Shown: positions 23,277 through 62,460 of the stretch, piece after piece
Position numbering within the stretch: the first letter of the stretch is position 1
Layout of the letters: each line of letters starts with the position of its first letter
Source of the DNA: Anolis sagrei
Lineage: Eukaryota; Chordata; Lepidosauria; Squamata; Anolidae
DNA length: 64,000 nt
Reading direction: 5' to 3'
Assembly (NCBI RefSeq): GCF_037176765.1
Contig: NC_090034.1
Location: forward strand, 25,303,375-25,367,374
Made by a program: the position numbers and the translations under genes
Notes under the pieces: model-generated
Seen by the model: only the letters and a program-made list of their open reading frames with translations
Told to the model about the DNA's origin: nothing
Database searches by the model: none

Positions 23277-24395
23277 GCAAAGGCTGGATGGCCATCTCTT
23301 GGGGGTACTTTGATTGGGCGTTTCCTGTATGAAGGCAGAAGAGAGTTGGATTGGATGGTCTCTGGGGTTGCTCCATTTATCTATCTATCTATTTATTTAT
23401 ATCCTGCTTTATCTCTCCATACGGACACTCAGAGCGGCTCACAATAAAGGAACATTACAACTTAAAATACACAAACATACAACAATAAAACAGTATATGT
23501 GATTAAATATTAACAGTAGTAATTCTATTTAATACATTAGCATTACTATATTACAATATTATTATCAATATTATATGTCTATACAATATACTATACTATT
23601 AGCCTAGCACAATATTAGTATTACATATTACTATATTCTACTATACCACTATACTGCAATACTATTAGTAATATTACATGTAATATATAATATACAATTA
23701 TTATTATATCATTATATTGTACTATATTATTATACCACAACATATATAATACGCGACCAGTATATTATACTACAGGTATTAGTATTATATAATATAATGT
23801 ATTATTAGTATTATTAGAAAAGCTGGATTACCATCTGTCGGGGGTGTTGTGAGGGTGCTTTTCCTGCAGGGCAGAATGGGGTTGGACTGGATAGTCCTTG
23901 GGGTTTCTGCTATTATTATTATAATTATTATTACTAAAAAGGCTGGGTGGCCGGCCATCTGTTGGGGGTGCTTTGATGGTGTTTTTCCTGCATGAAGGGG
24001 GTTGGACTGGATGGCCCCTGGGGTCTCTTAACTGGGCGTCTACTCTACTATTCGACATGGACCTAACCGCGCACCCCAGAATATCTACTCCGTGCCATGA
24101 TCCCTGCATTCACCAATTCTACTGAAAGAGAGACCCTGAAAGCAAAGGGCCATTATTCAAGGCCAAGCAAGCTCTGGGCCTGAGCCCGGAAACGAGGCCT
24201 CAGCCTGGGCCCTTAAGTCTCGCCAAACCCGCCCTGGATGGGGACCACGACTGAGGCCACGCCGCCTCCCCCTTGCCTAGAAGAGAGAGAGAAGAATAGA
24301 CCGTTCACCCACCAGCTGGTTGGTGCTCCTGTTGTCGCCTTCCGCCATTTTGTCCGCCTTCGACAGCTCCAACCGTCAACCGCCCGGCACCGCCC
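13230..24395 (-). CDS. ARL6IP1: ADP-ribosylation-factor-like 6-interacting protein 1, whole gene, 6 exons
   Basis: ER membrane protein that shapes tubules and was first found as an ARL6 partner. Coding exons in transcript order are 24313-24348, 18308-18441, 17076-17195, 15859-15976, 15236-15320 and 14961-15079. They total 612 nt, or 203 aa plus stop, the vertebrate length, and all phases agree. The start reads MAEGDNRSTNQL. Hydrophobic stretches include WFPPAIIAVVSFIFL and VLSGVSCFVMLLCLADYLVP, then FMTMLCSLAVIAWIGQQVHN, which fit a reticulon-like hairpin protein. The C-terminus EKKNE places KKNE at the end, a dilysine ER-retrieval signal. The 3' UTR probably runs to the AATAAA cluster near 13245; a nearer AATAAA is at 14540-14545, so the end is uncertain. 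Introns contain a SPIN transposon, a Tigger-like copy and a CR1-tail array. Confidence 0.96.
15236..15320 (-). CDS. ARL6IP1: ARL6IP1 coding exon 5
   Basis: Encodes YFMTMLCSLAVIAWIGQQVH and NLFLTYLI, mostly a membrane hairpin. TAG acceptor and GTAAGC donor. Confidence 0.95.
15455..15640 (-). mobile_element. L2-like LINE 3' tail
   Basis: Plus-strand TTTGTATCCCGCCTTTCTCT and GGACTCAAGGCGGCTTTACA is the complement of an 'AAGCCGCCTTGAGTCC...GGGATACAAATA' tail. Confidence 0.6.
15859..15976 (-). CDS. ARL6IP1: ARL6IP1 coding exon 4
   Basis: Encodes TTEQQQRFHEICSNLVKTRR and RIVGWWKRLFTFKEEKPKM, the cytosolic linker between membrane hairpins. Confidence 0.95.
16140..17075. other. ARL6IP1 intron with a small hairpin
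   Basis: No gene. An 18-bp perfect inverted repeat (16807-16824 and 16831-16848, 6-base loop) is the only structure seen. Confidence 0.5.
17076..17195 (-). CDS. ARL6IP1: ARL6IP1 coding exon 3
   Basis: Encodes MIYYLDPSVLSGVSCFVMLL, CLADYLVPALAPRIFGSSK and the first two bases of a Trp codon, before a GTATG donor. Confidence 0.95.
17196..18307. other. ARL6IP1 intron, purine-rich tract only
   Basis: A GGGA/GGAA-rich tract is at about 17270-17330. No coding signal was found. Confidence 0.4.
18308..18441 (-). CDS. ARL6IP1: ARL6IP1 coding exon 2
   Basis: Encodes AAETAALEEQLQGWGEVILV, TDKILRWEKAWFPPAIIAVV and SFIF. CAG acceptor and GTAAGT donor. Confidence 0.95.
18895..19085 (-). mobile_element. 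Tigger-like element fragment
   Basis: TTGCCATTTTCTATAAAGGA and related spacing resemble the Tigger terminal region also seen at 58045-58262. Diverged. Confidence 0.5.
19171..20561 (-). mobile_element. SPIN-type hAT transposon, non-autonomous, with an inserted LINE tail
   Basis: Minus-strand end CAGCGTTTCTCAACCTGGGA and plus-strand end CAGTGTTTCTCAACCTTCCT are inverted. The interior contains the SPIN blocks GGTGACGCCCAACCATAAAA, AACTGTAATTTTGCTACTGT and CCTAAGACCATCAGAAATAT. The flanks CCTTAGAG (19163-19170) and TCTTAGAG (20562-20569) are an 8-bp duplication with one mismatch. A LINE tail occupies about 19770-20440. No transposase frame remains. SPIN elements are known from anoles and several mammals and frogs through horizontal transfer. 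Confidence 0.9.
19770..20440 (-). mobile_element. L2-like LINE 3' region inside SPIN
   Basis: Starts AACAACTTTATTTTTGTACC and GACTCGGGCAGCTTACATGG on the plus strand, close to the copy at 43485-43925. Confidence 0.65.
20605..20665. repeat. (TAC)n/(TAA)n microsatellite
   Basis: Triplet runs on the plus strand; the encoded poly-Asn or poly-Leu frames are meaningless. Confidence 0.9.
20675..20845 (+). mobile_element. R4-type LINE 3' end
   Basis: GGCTACCTTACTGGGATCTG, ACACTTGGGAAGTGTCCTAC and TTGTTGTGTTTCAAATAATA match the tail following the endonuclease region at 43060-43470. Confidence 0.7.
21357..21787. mobile_element. TcMar (Tigger-like) element with CAGGCAGTCCCCAAG ends
   Basis: Left end CAGGCAGTCCCCAAGTTACG and right end TAACTCGGGTACGACCTG are inverted. 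The inner AAGCTGAATTTGTATGC block is typical of this family. An (AT)/(GT) run sits in the middle. Non-autonomous. Confidence 0.65.
22040..22275 (-). mobile_element. tRNA-derived SINE fragment
   Basis: GGTTTCCATGGCTGAGCC and CAATGCTCAAACCATGAGGC are the complement of a tRNA-like head. Same family as the pieces at 40966-41630 and 52255-52440. Confidence 0.5.
22500..22577. mobile_element. 78-bp perfect palindromic MITE with TA duplication
   Basis: Two exactly complementary 32-bp arms (22500-22531 and 22546-22577, beginning CAGGGTTAGTCAAAATGC) surround a 14-bp centre. TA flanks both ends (22498-22499 and 22578-22579). This size and form fit a mariner-derived MITE. Confidence 0.9.
22690..24030 (+). 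mobile_element. CR1 3' end followed by an array of CR1-tail units with (ATT)n
   Basis: CR1 sequence at 22690-22860 (GTGAGAGCTGTTCAGCAGTG) continues into at least six units starting near 22876, 23030, 23147, 23281, 23824 and 23941. Each carries GGATGGCCATCTGTTGGGGG, a TTTTCCTGCATG motif and GTTGGACTGGATGG, often followed by ATT runs. A LINE tail (23375-23500) and AT-rich sequence (23510-23810) interrupt it. Confidence 0.75.
22977..23026. repeat. (ATT)n microsatellite
   Basis: Uninterrupted ATT run within the CR1-tail array; a second run is at 23236-23277. Confidence 0.95.
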
Positions 24396-24540
24396 CCAAG
24401 AAAGGCAAGTCTTTTCTCTCACCTCGCCTCCCATTGGTCAGGGGAACCAAACCCCACCAGCCAATCAGCGTCGTCTTGTTAGCCTCCGGGCCAATCGCCT
24501 ACCTATTTACATTTTCAAAACGAAGGCGCGGCTCCCTGTA
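24180..24540. promoter_or_regulatory. ARL6IP1: CpG-rich promoter of ARL6IP1 with CCAAT boxes
   Basis: On the minus strand a CCAAT box is read from CCATTGGT at about 24431. CCAATCAGCG (24461) and CCAATCGCC (24491) lie on the plus strand, giving several CCAAT elements within 100 bp upstream of the start codon. The block is rich in CpG. Confidence 0.75.
24313..24395 (-). CDS. ARL6IP1: ARL6IP1 first exon (coding 24313-24348)
   Basis: ATG at 24346-24348 in the context ACAAAATGGCG. Encodes MAEGDNRSTNQL and ends at a GTGGGT donor. The 5' end of the exon is inferred. Confidence 0.93.
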
Positions 24541-24547
24541 GTGTAAG

Positions 24548-24722
24548 CCTAGGCCAGCTTGGGCCCTCTCTCCAGATGTTGTGGACTTCAGCTCCCACAA
24601 TTCCTCACATCCTCAGGCCTCTTCCTTTTGCTCCCCAGCCCTTTAAGGTTGGGCCGAGGCTGTGAAGAATTGTGGGAGTTGACGTCCAAAACACTGGAAA
24701 GAGAGCTCAAGTTGGCCCAGGT
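24548..24722. mobile_element. Foldback hAT-like MITE
   Basis: Ends GCCAGCTTGGGCCCTCTC and GAGCTCAAGTTGGCCCAG are inverted. Arms share the 'GTGGACTTCAGCTCCCACAA' core of the CAGGCATGGGCAAAC family. Confidence 0.65.
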
Positions 24723-24727
24723 CTGCT

Positions 24728-25292
24728 TTGTTGTTGTTCATTCGTTCAGTCGTCTCCGACTCTTCGTGACCTCGTGGACCAGCCCACGCCAGAGCTCCCT
24801 GTCGGCCGTTACCACCCCCAGCTCCCTCAAGGTCAGTCCAGTCACTTCAAGGATGCCATCCATCCATCTTGCCCTTGGTCGGCCCCTTTTCCTTTTGCCT
24901 TCCACTTTCCCCAGCATAATTGTCTTCTCTAGGCTTTCCTGTCTCATGATGTGGCCAAAGTACTTCAACTTTGTCTCTAGTATCCTTCCCTCCAATGAGC
25001 AGTCGGGCTTTATTTCCTGGAGGATGGACTGGTTGGATCTTCTCGCAGTCCAAGGCACTCTCAGCACTTTCCTCCAACACCACAGCTCAAAAGCATCAAT
25101 CTTCCTTCGCTCAGCCTTCCCTAAGGTCCAGCTCTCACATCCGTAGGTGACTACAGGGAATACCATGGCTTTGACTAGGCGGATCTTTGTTGCCAGTCTG
25201 ATGTCTCTACTCTTCACTATTTTATCGAGACTGGACATTTTGTAAAGGTCTGCTTTACAAAATTGGAAAAGAAGCATTTTGTTTCTTATCAA
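24728..25292 (-). mobile_element. BovB (RTE) LINE, 3' end with 184-codon open frame
   Basis: The minus strand encodes the C-terminal part of BovB ORF2, including TYGCESWTLGKAERRKIDAF, ELWCWRKVLRVPWTARRSNQ and HEVTKSRRRLNE. It is 5'-truncated at about 25292. BovB is shared by squamates and ruminants through horizontal transfer (published knowledge). The frame is open, suggesting moderate age. Confidence 0.93.
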
Positions 25293-25375
25293 CCACAGGC
25301 ACCACTACATAGAAACAAAAGGTTTCTGAGCCACTTTGAATTGGGGAAAAGCTAGGAAATGGCAAACACCAAATG

Positions 25376-25665
25376 CAAGCCTTGAAGGAAAGAAGGAAGA
25401 AAAAGGGAAGGAAGGTAAAGAAATAAAAAGGAAGGAAAGAAAGAAAGAAAGAAAGAAGGAAGGAAGGAAAAGGGGCAGGAAGGTAAGAAGGAAAAAGGGA
25501 ATGAAGGTAAGTAAGAAAAAAGGAAGGAAAGGAAGAAGGGAAAGAAAAACGGAAGGAAGGAAAAAGGGAAGGAAGGGAAGAAAGAAAAAGGAAAGGGAAG
25601 AAGCAAAAAAGGAAGGACAGGAAAAAAAGGAAATGAAGGGAAGAAATAAGGAAGAAAAGAAGGGG
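25376..25665. repeat. Purine-rich (GGAA/GAAA)n tract
   Basis: Nearly 290 bases of almost only A and G on the plus strand. The Lys/Glu- or Phe/Pro/Ser-rich open frames over it are by-products. Confidence 0.95.
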
Positions 25666-25825
25666 GTTGGTCACTTCACAGGATGAACACAACACCTTTT
25701 TGTTGTCGTTTGTATTTTGGTCATTGGCCAAAACAAAATGTTGATATTAAGCAGGCGTGAGACTTTTGAGATACCCAAGTGTGATGAAGTGTACATTTTT
25801 TCTTGCAGTTATGTATTATTATAGA

Positions 25826-27066
25826 CTAGCTTGGGGACCCAGCGCTGCCCGGGTTATTTAAGAAAGGAATTGTGTATCAAGTTTGGTCTTTATCAGTTAT
25901 TTATATGACTCGCAGTTGTCTCAGGAAGTTAGTGAAGGTACTGTGAGTCCCATTATCTGTGGTCCATCCTCCTCCAAACTGCTCCAGGATGGAGAGTGGG
26001 TAATGGGGTTTTTGTGTGCCAAGTTTGGTCTTGATCGGTCATTAGATGAGTGTTGCAGAGGTCTTGGGAAGTGAGTGGAGGTACTTGAAGTCCCATCATC
26101 CATAGTCTGTACTCCCCCAAACCTCACCAGAATGTTGACTTGGCCATGGGGGCTCTCTGTTCCAAGTTTGGTCTTTATTCGTTTTTGAATGAGTTTTGCT
26201 ATGGTTTCAGGAAGTGAGTGAACGTACTGCAAGTCCCATCCTCCATCGTCCATCCTTCAAACAGCACTGGGATGTAGGGTGGGTCATGGGGGCTGTGTGT
26301 GCCAAGTTTGGTCTTAAACGGTCATTAGATGAGGGTTGCAGCAATCTTGGGAAGGGAGTAGAGGTACTTGAAGTCCCATCATCCATGGTCTGTCCTCCAA
26401 ACTGCACCAGGGTGTAGAGCGGGTCATTGGGGCTCCGTGTGCCAAGTTTGGTCTTGATTAGTCATTGGCGAGGGTCTCAGTGGTCTCAGAAAGTGAGTGA
26501 GGTTACTGCAAGTCCCATCAACCACCTCCGTTTTTTTTCCAAATGACACCAGGACGTAAAGTGGGTCATGAGAGGTCTATGTGCCAAGTATGCTCTTGAT
26601 CAGTCATTGCATGAGATTTGCAGAGGTCTCAGAATGTGAGTGAAGGTACTGGAAGTCGCATCATCCATCGTCTGTCCTCCTCCAAAACTGCAGCAGGATG
26701 TAGAGTGGGTCATGGGGGCTCTGTGTGCCAAGTTTGGTCTGTATTGGTAATTTTCTGACAGAGCCCCTGGCCTTTCCTTTCCTCTCTTTGTCATCTCGGA
26801 ATCTTGGAATTGAGGCTGGCCAATCTGAGACCATATGCAAATTTCCTTCTCTCATGTCTCCGTTTCTGTCATGAAACCTTTTCTCCACCAGGGGCTCCTG
26901 TAAAGCTGACCAATCAGAGATCATATGCAAATAGCACCACAGCGGCAGCCAATCAGAATCTTGGAACTTTCAGGGTGGCCAATCAGAATGCTGGCACATA
27001 CACCGCCACACCGCCACACTTTTGTCCTCCGCATACAAACTTTGACTTTTATTATATACATAGATA
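25826..27066. mobile_element. Unclassified element with seven 140-bp internal repeats
   Basis: Starts TAGACTAGCTTGGGGACCCA and ends near ACTTTTATTATATACATAGA. Between them, the phrase CCAAGTTTGGTC or a close variant recurs at about 25882, 26018, 26161, 26302, 26441, 26583 and 26727, each followed by a CAGGAAGTGAGTG-type and an AAGTCCCATCATCCAT-type block. After 26800 come two or three copies of a shorter 'CCAATCAGA' unit. No protein is recognisable. Confidence 0.75.
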
Positions 27067-27316
27067 AGGGTTAGTAATGGTAAGTATATAGTATTGCATA
27101 ATATTGGGGGATGGTAACCAGCTTAGCTTGCTTTGAGCTGAGTTGCTATGGAGATAGGGGCAGAGCCAACTGCCACTTGGCAGAACAGCCATTTTGGAAG
27201 CGGTCAGTCTGTGGTTGGTGAACTGCAGAACTGGTTGGTTCTTTCCTGTGTAAAGAACCAGAGAGAATTCTGTAGTCATAGAACTACAGGGAAAGGCTGA
27301 TGCTTCCTCTTCATCT
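27067..27316. other. Possible piece of an LTR-type repeat
   Basis: The style (GGCAGAACAGCCATTTTGGA) resembles reptile LTR sequence, and CR1 at 27317 may have inserted into it, with 28266-28733 as the other part. Fossil; weak call. Confidence 0.2.
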
Positions 27317-28265
27317 TGGAAAGAAGTGACGAGTGGAGTGCCGCAGGGTTCCGTCCTGGGCCCGGTCCTGTTCAACATCTTTATTAATGACTTAGATGAA
27401 GGGTTAGAAGGCAGGATCATCAAGTTTGCAGACGACACCAAATTGGGAGGGATAGCCAATACTCCAGAGGACAGGAGCAGGATTCAAAATGATCTTGACA
27501 GATTAGAGATGGGCCAAAACTAACAAAATTAAGTTTAACAGTGACAAATGTAAGATACTCCACTTTGGCAGGAAAAACAAAATGCAAACATACAGAATGG
27601 GGGACGCCTGGCTCAAGAGCAGCAAGTTAAACATGAGCCAACAATGTCATGTGGCGGCAAAAAAAGCCAATGGGATTTTGGCCTGCATCAATAGGAGCAT
27701 AGTGTCTAGATCTAGGGAAGTAATGCTACCCCTCTATTCTGCCTTGGTTAGACCACACCTGGAATATTGTGTCCAATTCTGGGCACCACAATTGAAGAGA
27801 GATATTGACAAACTGGAATATGTTCAGAGGAGGGCGACTAAAATGATCAAGGGTCTGGAGAACAAGCCCTATGAAGAGCGGCTTAAAGAGCTGGGCATGT
27901 TTAGCCTGAAGAAGAGAAGGCTGAGAGGAGACATCATAGCCATGTATAAATATGTGAGAGGAAGTCACAGGGAGGAGGGAGCAAGCTTGTTTTCTGCTTC
28001 CCTGGAAACTAGGACACGGAATGGCTTCAAACTACAAGAAAGGAGATTCCACCTGAATATTAGGAAGAACTTCTTGACTGTGAGAGCTGTTCAGCAGTGG
28101 AACTCTCTGCCCTGGAGTGTGGTGGAGGCTCCTTCTTTGGAAGCTTTTAAACAGAGGCTGGATGGCCATCTGTCAGGGGTGCTTTGAATGCAATATTCCT
28201 GCTTCTTGGCAGGGGGTTGGACTGGATGGCCCATGAGGTCTCTTCCAACTCTATGATTCTATGAT
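27317..28265 (+). mobile_element. CR1 LINE, 5'-truncated, about 950 bp
   Basis: Encodes [31 protein letters not shown] (the FADD catalytic motif of the reverse transcriptase), then SALVRPHLEYCVQFWAPQ and NSLPWSVVEAPSLEAFKQRL, and ends with the CR1 3' repeat ATTCTATGAT. A small deletion and shift separates the first frame (to 27523) from the second (from 27582). Confidence 0.95.
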
Positions 28266-28733
28266 TTATATTAAAAGTAACTGTTGTGGAAAAGAAGGGA
28301 AACCCTAATAAGCATCTTTATTGTAACAGAACCATCATAAAGAAAGGATAAGCGTGTGCCTGAAATAACCTGTTAAAGAAAGATCTCTTTCTAAAAGAAC
28401 TAAGTTTAAGACCTGTTTGTTAGAATAATTAGACCTTCTAAGAGTTATTTAAGGACTGTTATGAACGTGACCATTAAAGATCTGTACCTCTAAGAGAAGA
28501 GAAACTTTGAAACCATCACATTTCTGTACCTCAACAAACTTGTTCGTTTCCTTTTGAAGTCAAGCCTGACTCTTTTCCAAGTCAAGTCATGCTACATATT
28601 AGAGAAAGACCAAAGCAACATTACAAGCTATTGGTTGTGTCATCAATTTAAAAAGCCATCACAAAGAGGTGACTCCTTTTTCCAACTTTCTACATATATG
28701 TAACAGTTATACCTATACCTCCTTACAATTTGG
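28266..28733 (+). mobile_element. Possible LTR-like fossil
   Basis: A 460-bp segment beginning near TGTTGTGG and ending TTACA just before TTTGGTGGC, a primer-site-like string. No coding region is attached. Weak call. Confidence 0.25.
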
Positions 28734-28734
28734 T

Positions 28735-29425
28735 GGCATTGTTGCAAATTAGTGGCCAAGCCTTTACAATTAGTAGCAGTAATATACTGGCTCCTTCACA
28801 AGGTGCTTGTTTTTTTTGCTTTTTTAAAAGTTTGTTTATTTTTCAGAAAGGCAGGACATATATACCTCTAGTTCAAAATGGAACCAGTTTGAGAAAGCTC
28901 CGGTTGAGAAAGTTATTTGAATGTCTGCCTGCATGCTCAGAAAGGTGGCTCTGAATTTAATGTGCCTCAACCATGGAGGCAGGCATTAGCAAATTTAACT
29001 TGTATATGTCGATGATTTCCTATTATGATGTCCCTTCTGTCCAATTATGTTCTGCATGTGGCCTCAAAAGGAGAACACTAAAACGTGGTTTCACAATGCT
29101 GCCCAGGTCTAATCGGCAAGCATAATCGTATTGGGTTGGCCGGGATGTGACAGCTAAGGAGTATTTGAACTAAGCAGGAAAACGGGAGGTGAAACCATGC
29201 AAGCCATTAGAGTAAGAAGAAAAAACACCCAAAACCAGAGCCTTTCTCTGGTACAATTGGTTCAAATCAAGCTAATGTCATTTATAATCAGCCCTGGGAA
29301 TTCAGTGATTTTGCTTCGGGAATATGTTGGAGAAGGATCGGTGTCCCATTATGACTTGGGTGTTTAATACATTCAGAGTGAAGAGTGTGTTAAGTGTGCC
29401 TTATGGGACATGAGTTTTGCAATGA
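28735..29425. other. ARL6IP1-SMG1 spacer, no feature seen
   Basis: Unique-looking sequence upstream of ARL6IP1 and downstream of SMG1. Confidence 0.35.
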
Positions 29426-29429
29426 AATA

Positions 29430-29535
29430 TTCCTCAGAACCTCTGAGGATGCCTGCCATAGATGTGGGCGAAACATCAGGAGAGAATGCTTCTGGAACAT
29501 GGTCATACAGTCCAAAAAACCCACTGCAACCAAGC
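29430..29535. mobile_element. Single arm of the 1297-1508 foldback family
   Basis: GAGGATGCCTGCCATAGATG and ACATCAGGAGAGAATGCTTC match one arm of that element. Confidence 0.65.
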
Positions 29536-29639
29536 AAACACGTGTTGTTGTTGTTTTTAAAAAAGCTCATGTTTGGTGCAGAGAAACAGCTCTCCCATTT
29601 TCAATATAAAATGAATGCAATACAAAAAATAAGAACACA

Positions 29640-60674
<31,035 letters not shown>

Positions 60675-60967
60675 AAGTTGCTTACCTGTAACTGTTTCCT
60701 CGAGTGGTAGTCTGTGAAATTCGCACATAATGGGTTTTAGTTCTCCACATGCGCAGCTGTTCGGAACCTTCTAGAATCTTATGAATGAAACATTTTGGCG
60801 GAGACCCCACCCACTCTCCCCATTGTGCCCGAGCGGGGCGGAGCCTTAGTCCCATAGCCGCCAGCAGCAGCTGAGAGGAAGGCATGACCACTGCAGGGAG
60901 GATGGGCGGGGATGTGCGAATTTCACAGACTACCACTCGAGGAAACAGTTACAGGTAAGCAACTTGC
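60675..60967. repeat. Inverted repeat pair at the left end of the DIRS-type element
   Basis: CAAGTTGCTTACCTGTAACT (60675) and its exact complement ending at 60967 form two 54-bp arms around a 185-bp GC-rich centre. DIRS elements end in inverted repeats and carry an internal complementary region, so this is probably terminal sequence. Confidence 0.8.
60764..60776. promoter_or_regulatory. Three-unit heat-shock element in DIRS terminal region
   Basis: GAACCTTCTAGAA has perfect 5-bp spacing of GAA, TTC and GAA, the minimum for trimeric heat-shock factor. Function is inferred. Confidence 0.5.
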
Positions 60968-62176
60968 ATTTCCTCTTCGTGGAGTTTGTGAAAGACGCAG
61001 ATAATGGGTGATTAGCAAGCTACTAACCTTTGGAGGCGGGGTCATGCGACGCAGGAAAACAGCACCACTTGACCGAAGGCTGCATCCTTCCTTGCCAGAG
61101 CATTCAACTTGTAGTGTGTAGTGAATGTTGACGGCGTCGACCAAGTTGTCGCCCTGCAGATGTCATCAATGGGAATGCCTGCGAGGTGGAAACGGCCCTT
61201 GTTGAGTGAGCACAGACCTGCTGAAGGGGCTCCTTCCCCGCAAGCTGGTATTCTAGTCATATTGTTGAGACAATTTATGAGGCCAACCTCTGCAACGATA
61301 CAGGCAAGCCCAGTGGGTCTTTCTGGTACTTGAGAAAGAGCTTGACTGATTTTCTGTGTAGAACAGTCCTGTTAGTGTATAAGGCCAAAGCCCGCATGAC
61401 GTCGAGGGAGTGTAGAGCCACTGCCAAAGGGGAGGAAGGATTAGGGGAAAATGCTGGCAAGGAGATATCCTGTGATAGATGCAAGCGAGAGACTACCTTT
61501 GGCAGGAATGAAATAGCTTGATCATGGAGTCATGAAGCATGACGGGCCTCCTGCACGTCGTCTATGCCATGAGATGGCCGCCAGGTAGCACTTGAGTGAT
61601 GATAAAGATAACCTTTTATTGGACAGGTGAACCAGAAAGTACAAAATAATTGGTGTGGGGGCCATAAGCGGGTCTGCCCCCAATGGCTTGAGGAACTATA
61701 GGAACCGAGACCATTTGTAGGTATAGGCCTTCTTGGTTGCTGCTTTCTGGGCTACATTGATTACACTGTTCTACAAATTTTCAGTTTTTCTCAGTCGGAA
61801 ATGAAATGTGCCGTTTCTTAATAAATTTAACATGCTGAATTCAAATATAATAATTAAATGTGTTAATTGGCTCTGGTTTTTATGCAACAGCTATTTCAAT
61901 TTTCTCCACAATAGGTAATTCGTTAATATTATGATAATGCGCCTAACCTTACTGCATGTATATAAACCGTGAATATTTACTAAATTTTAGTCAAATTATA
62001 TTGCCAATAGTGTATACATGAGAAATATTTATTTAATTAGTGTATTGTTTATGTTTGTGCAGCAAGAAACTATATTAGTAGGCCTAATGCAGTTGAAAAG
62101 TCTGAAAGTTTAAATGTCGCTTTAATCGTGACTTTCGTTTATATCCTGTTTGCTTCTCTTGACTTTTCTTTTGTAT

Positions 62177-62293
62177 TCAAGGAAAGGATTGTCTCTTACA
62201 ATGCTCCAGCAGTAGTCTGACAGCATTGAGGAGTCCATTTGCCTTGATCTCTTTTTTCCATAGTGCTTTATTTACACACGTGCGAGGAGGCAT
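62177..62293 (-). CDS. Small ORF of 38 codons downstream of the heat-shock promoter
   Basis: ATG at 62291-62293, reading MPPRTCVNKALWKKEIKANG and then LLNAVRLLLEHCKRQSFP, with stop TGA at 62177-62179. It starts about 60 bp after the predicted transcription start. It is basic with an amphipathic-looking helix, and might be the start of a lost transposase (speculative). An AATAAA lies inside it at about 62267-62272, which could end the transcript early. Confidence 0.25.
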   Translation of the reverse strand: MPPRTCVNKALWKKEIKANGLLNAVRLLLEHCKRQSFP

Positions 62294-62354
62294 AACTACA
62301 GTAAAAAGAACAATGTCAAACGATTTTTAACGATACTGTCTCAGTCTTCAACTG

Positions 62355-62460
62355 ACTGACCCTCACCGTTCAAAAGTCTGGCCTTATATAGGGCTTTCTG
62401 ACTTTTGCACACGGCACTAATACTGCATCATCAAACTTTCTAGAATATTCTAGAATCTTC
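62355..62460 (-). promoter_or_regulatory. Heat-shock-type promoter: five perfect HSE half-sites and a TATA box
   Basis: On the plus strand TTC, GAA, TTC, GAA and TTC start at 62438, 62443, 62448, 62453 and 62458, exactly 5 bp apart. Minus-strand CCCTATATAAGGC (62381-62393) lies about 45 bp downstream and an initiator-like TCAGTTG about 30 bp further. The arrangement points to transcription toward lower coordinates. Confidence 0.65.

Noticed and set aside
22977-23290. ATT-separated repeats considered as a CRISPR-like array
   Set aside because: Spacers are microsatellite and units are CR1 tails in a vertebrate genome.
24738-25292. 184-codon frame that resembles annotated 'craniofacial development protein 2-like' predictions
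   Set aside because: It is BovB ORF2; such gene names in databases derive from the LINE.
25255-25731. 158- and 116-codon frames rich in Phe/Ser/Pro or Lys/Glu/Arg
   Set aside because: By-products of a GGAA/GAAA purine tract.
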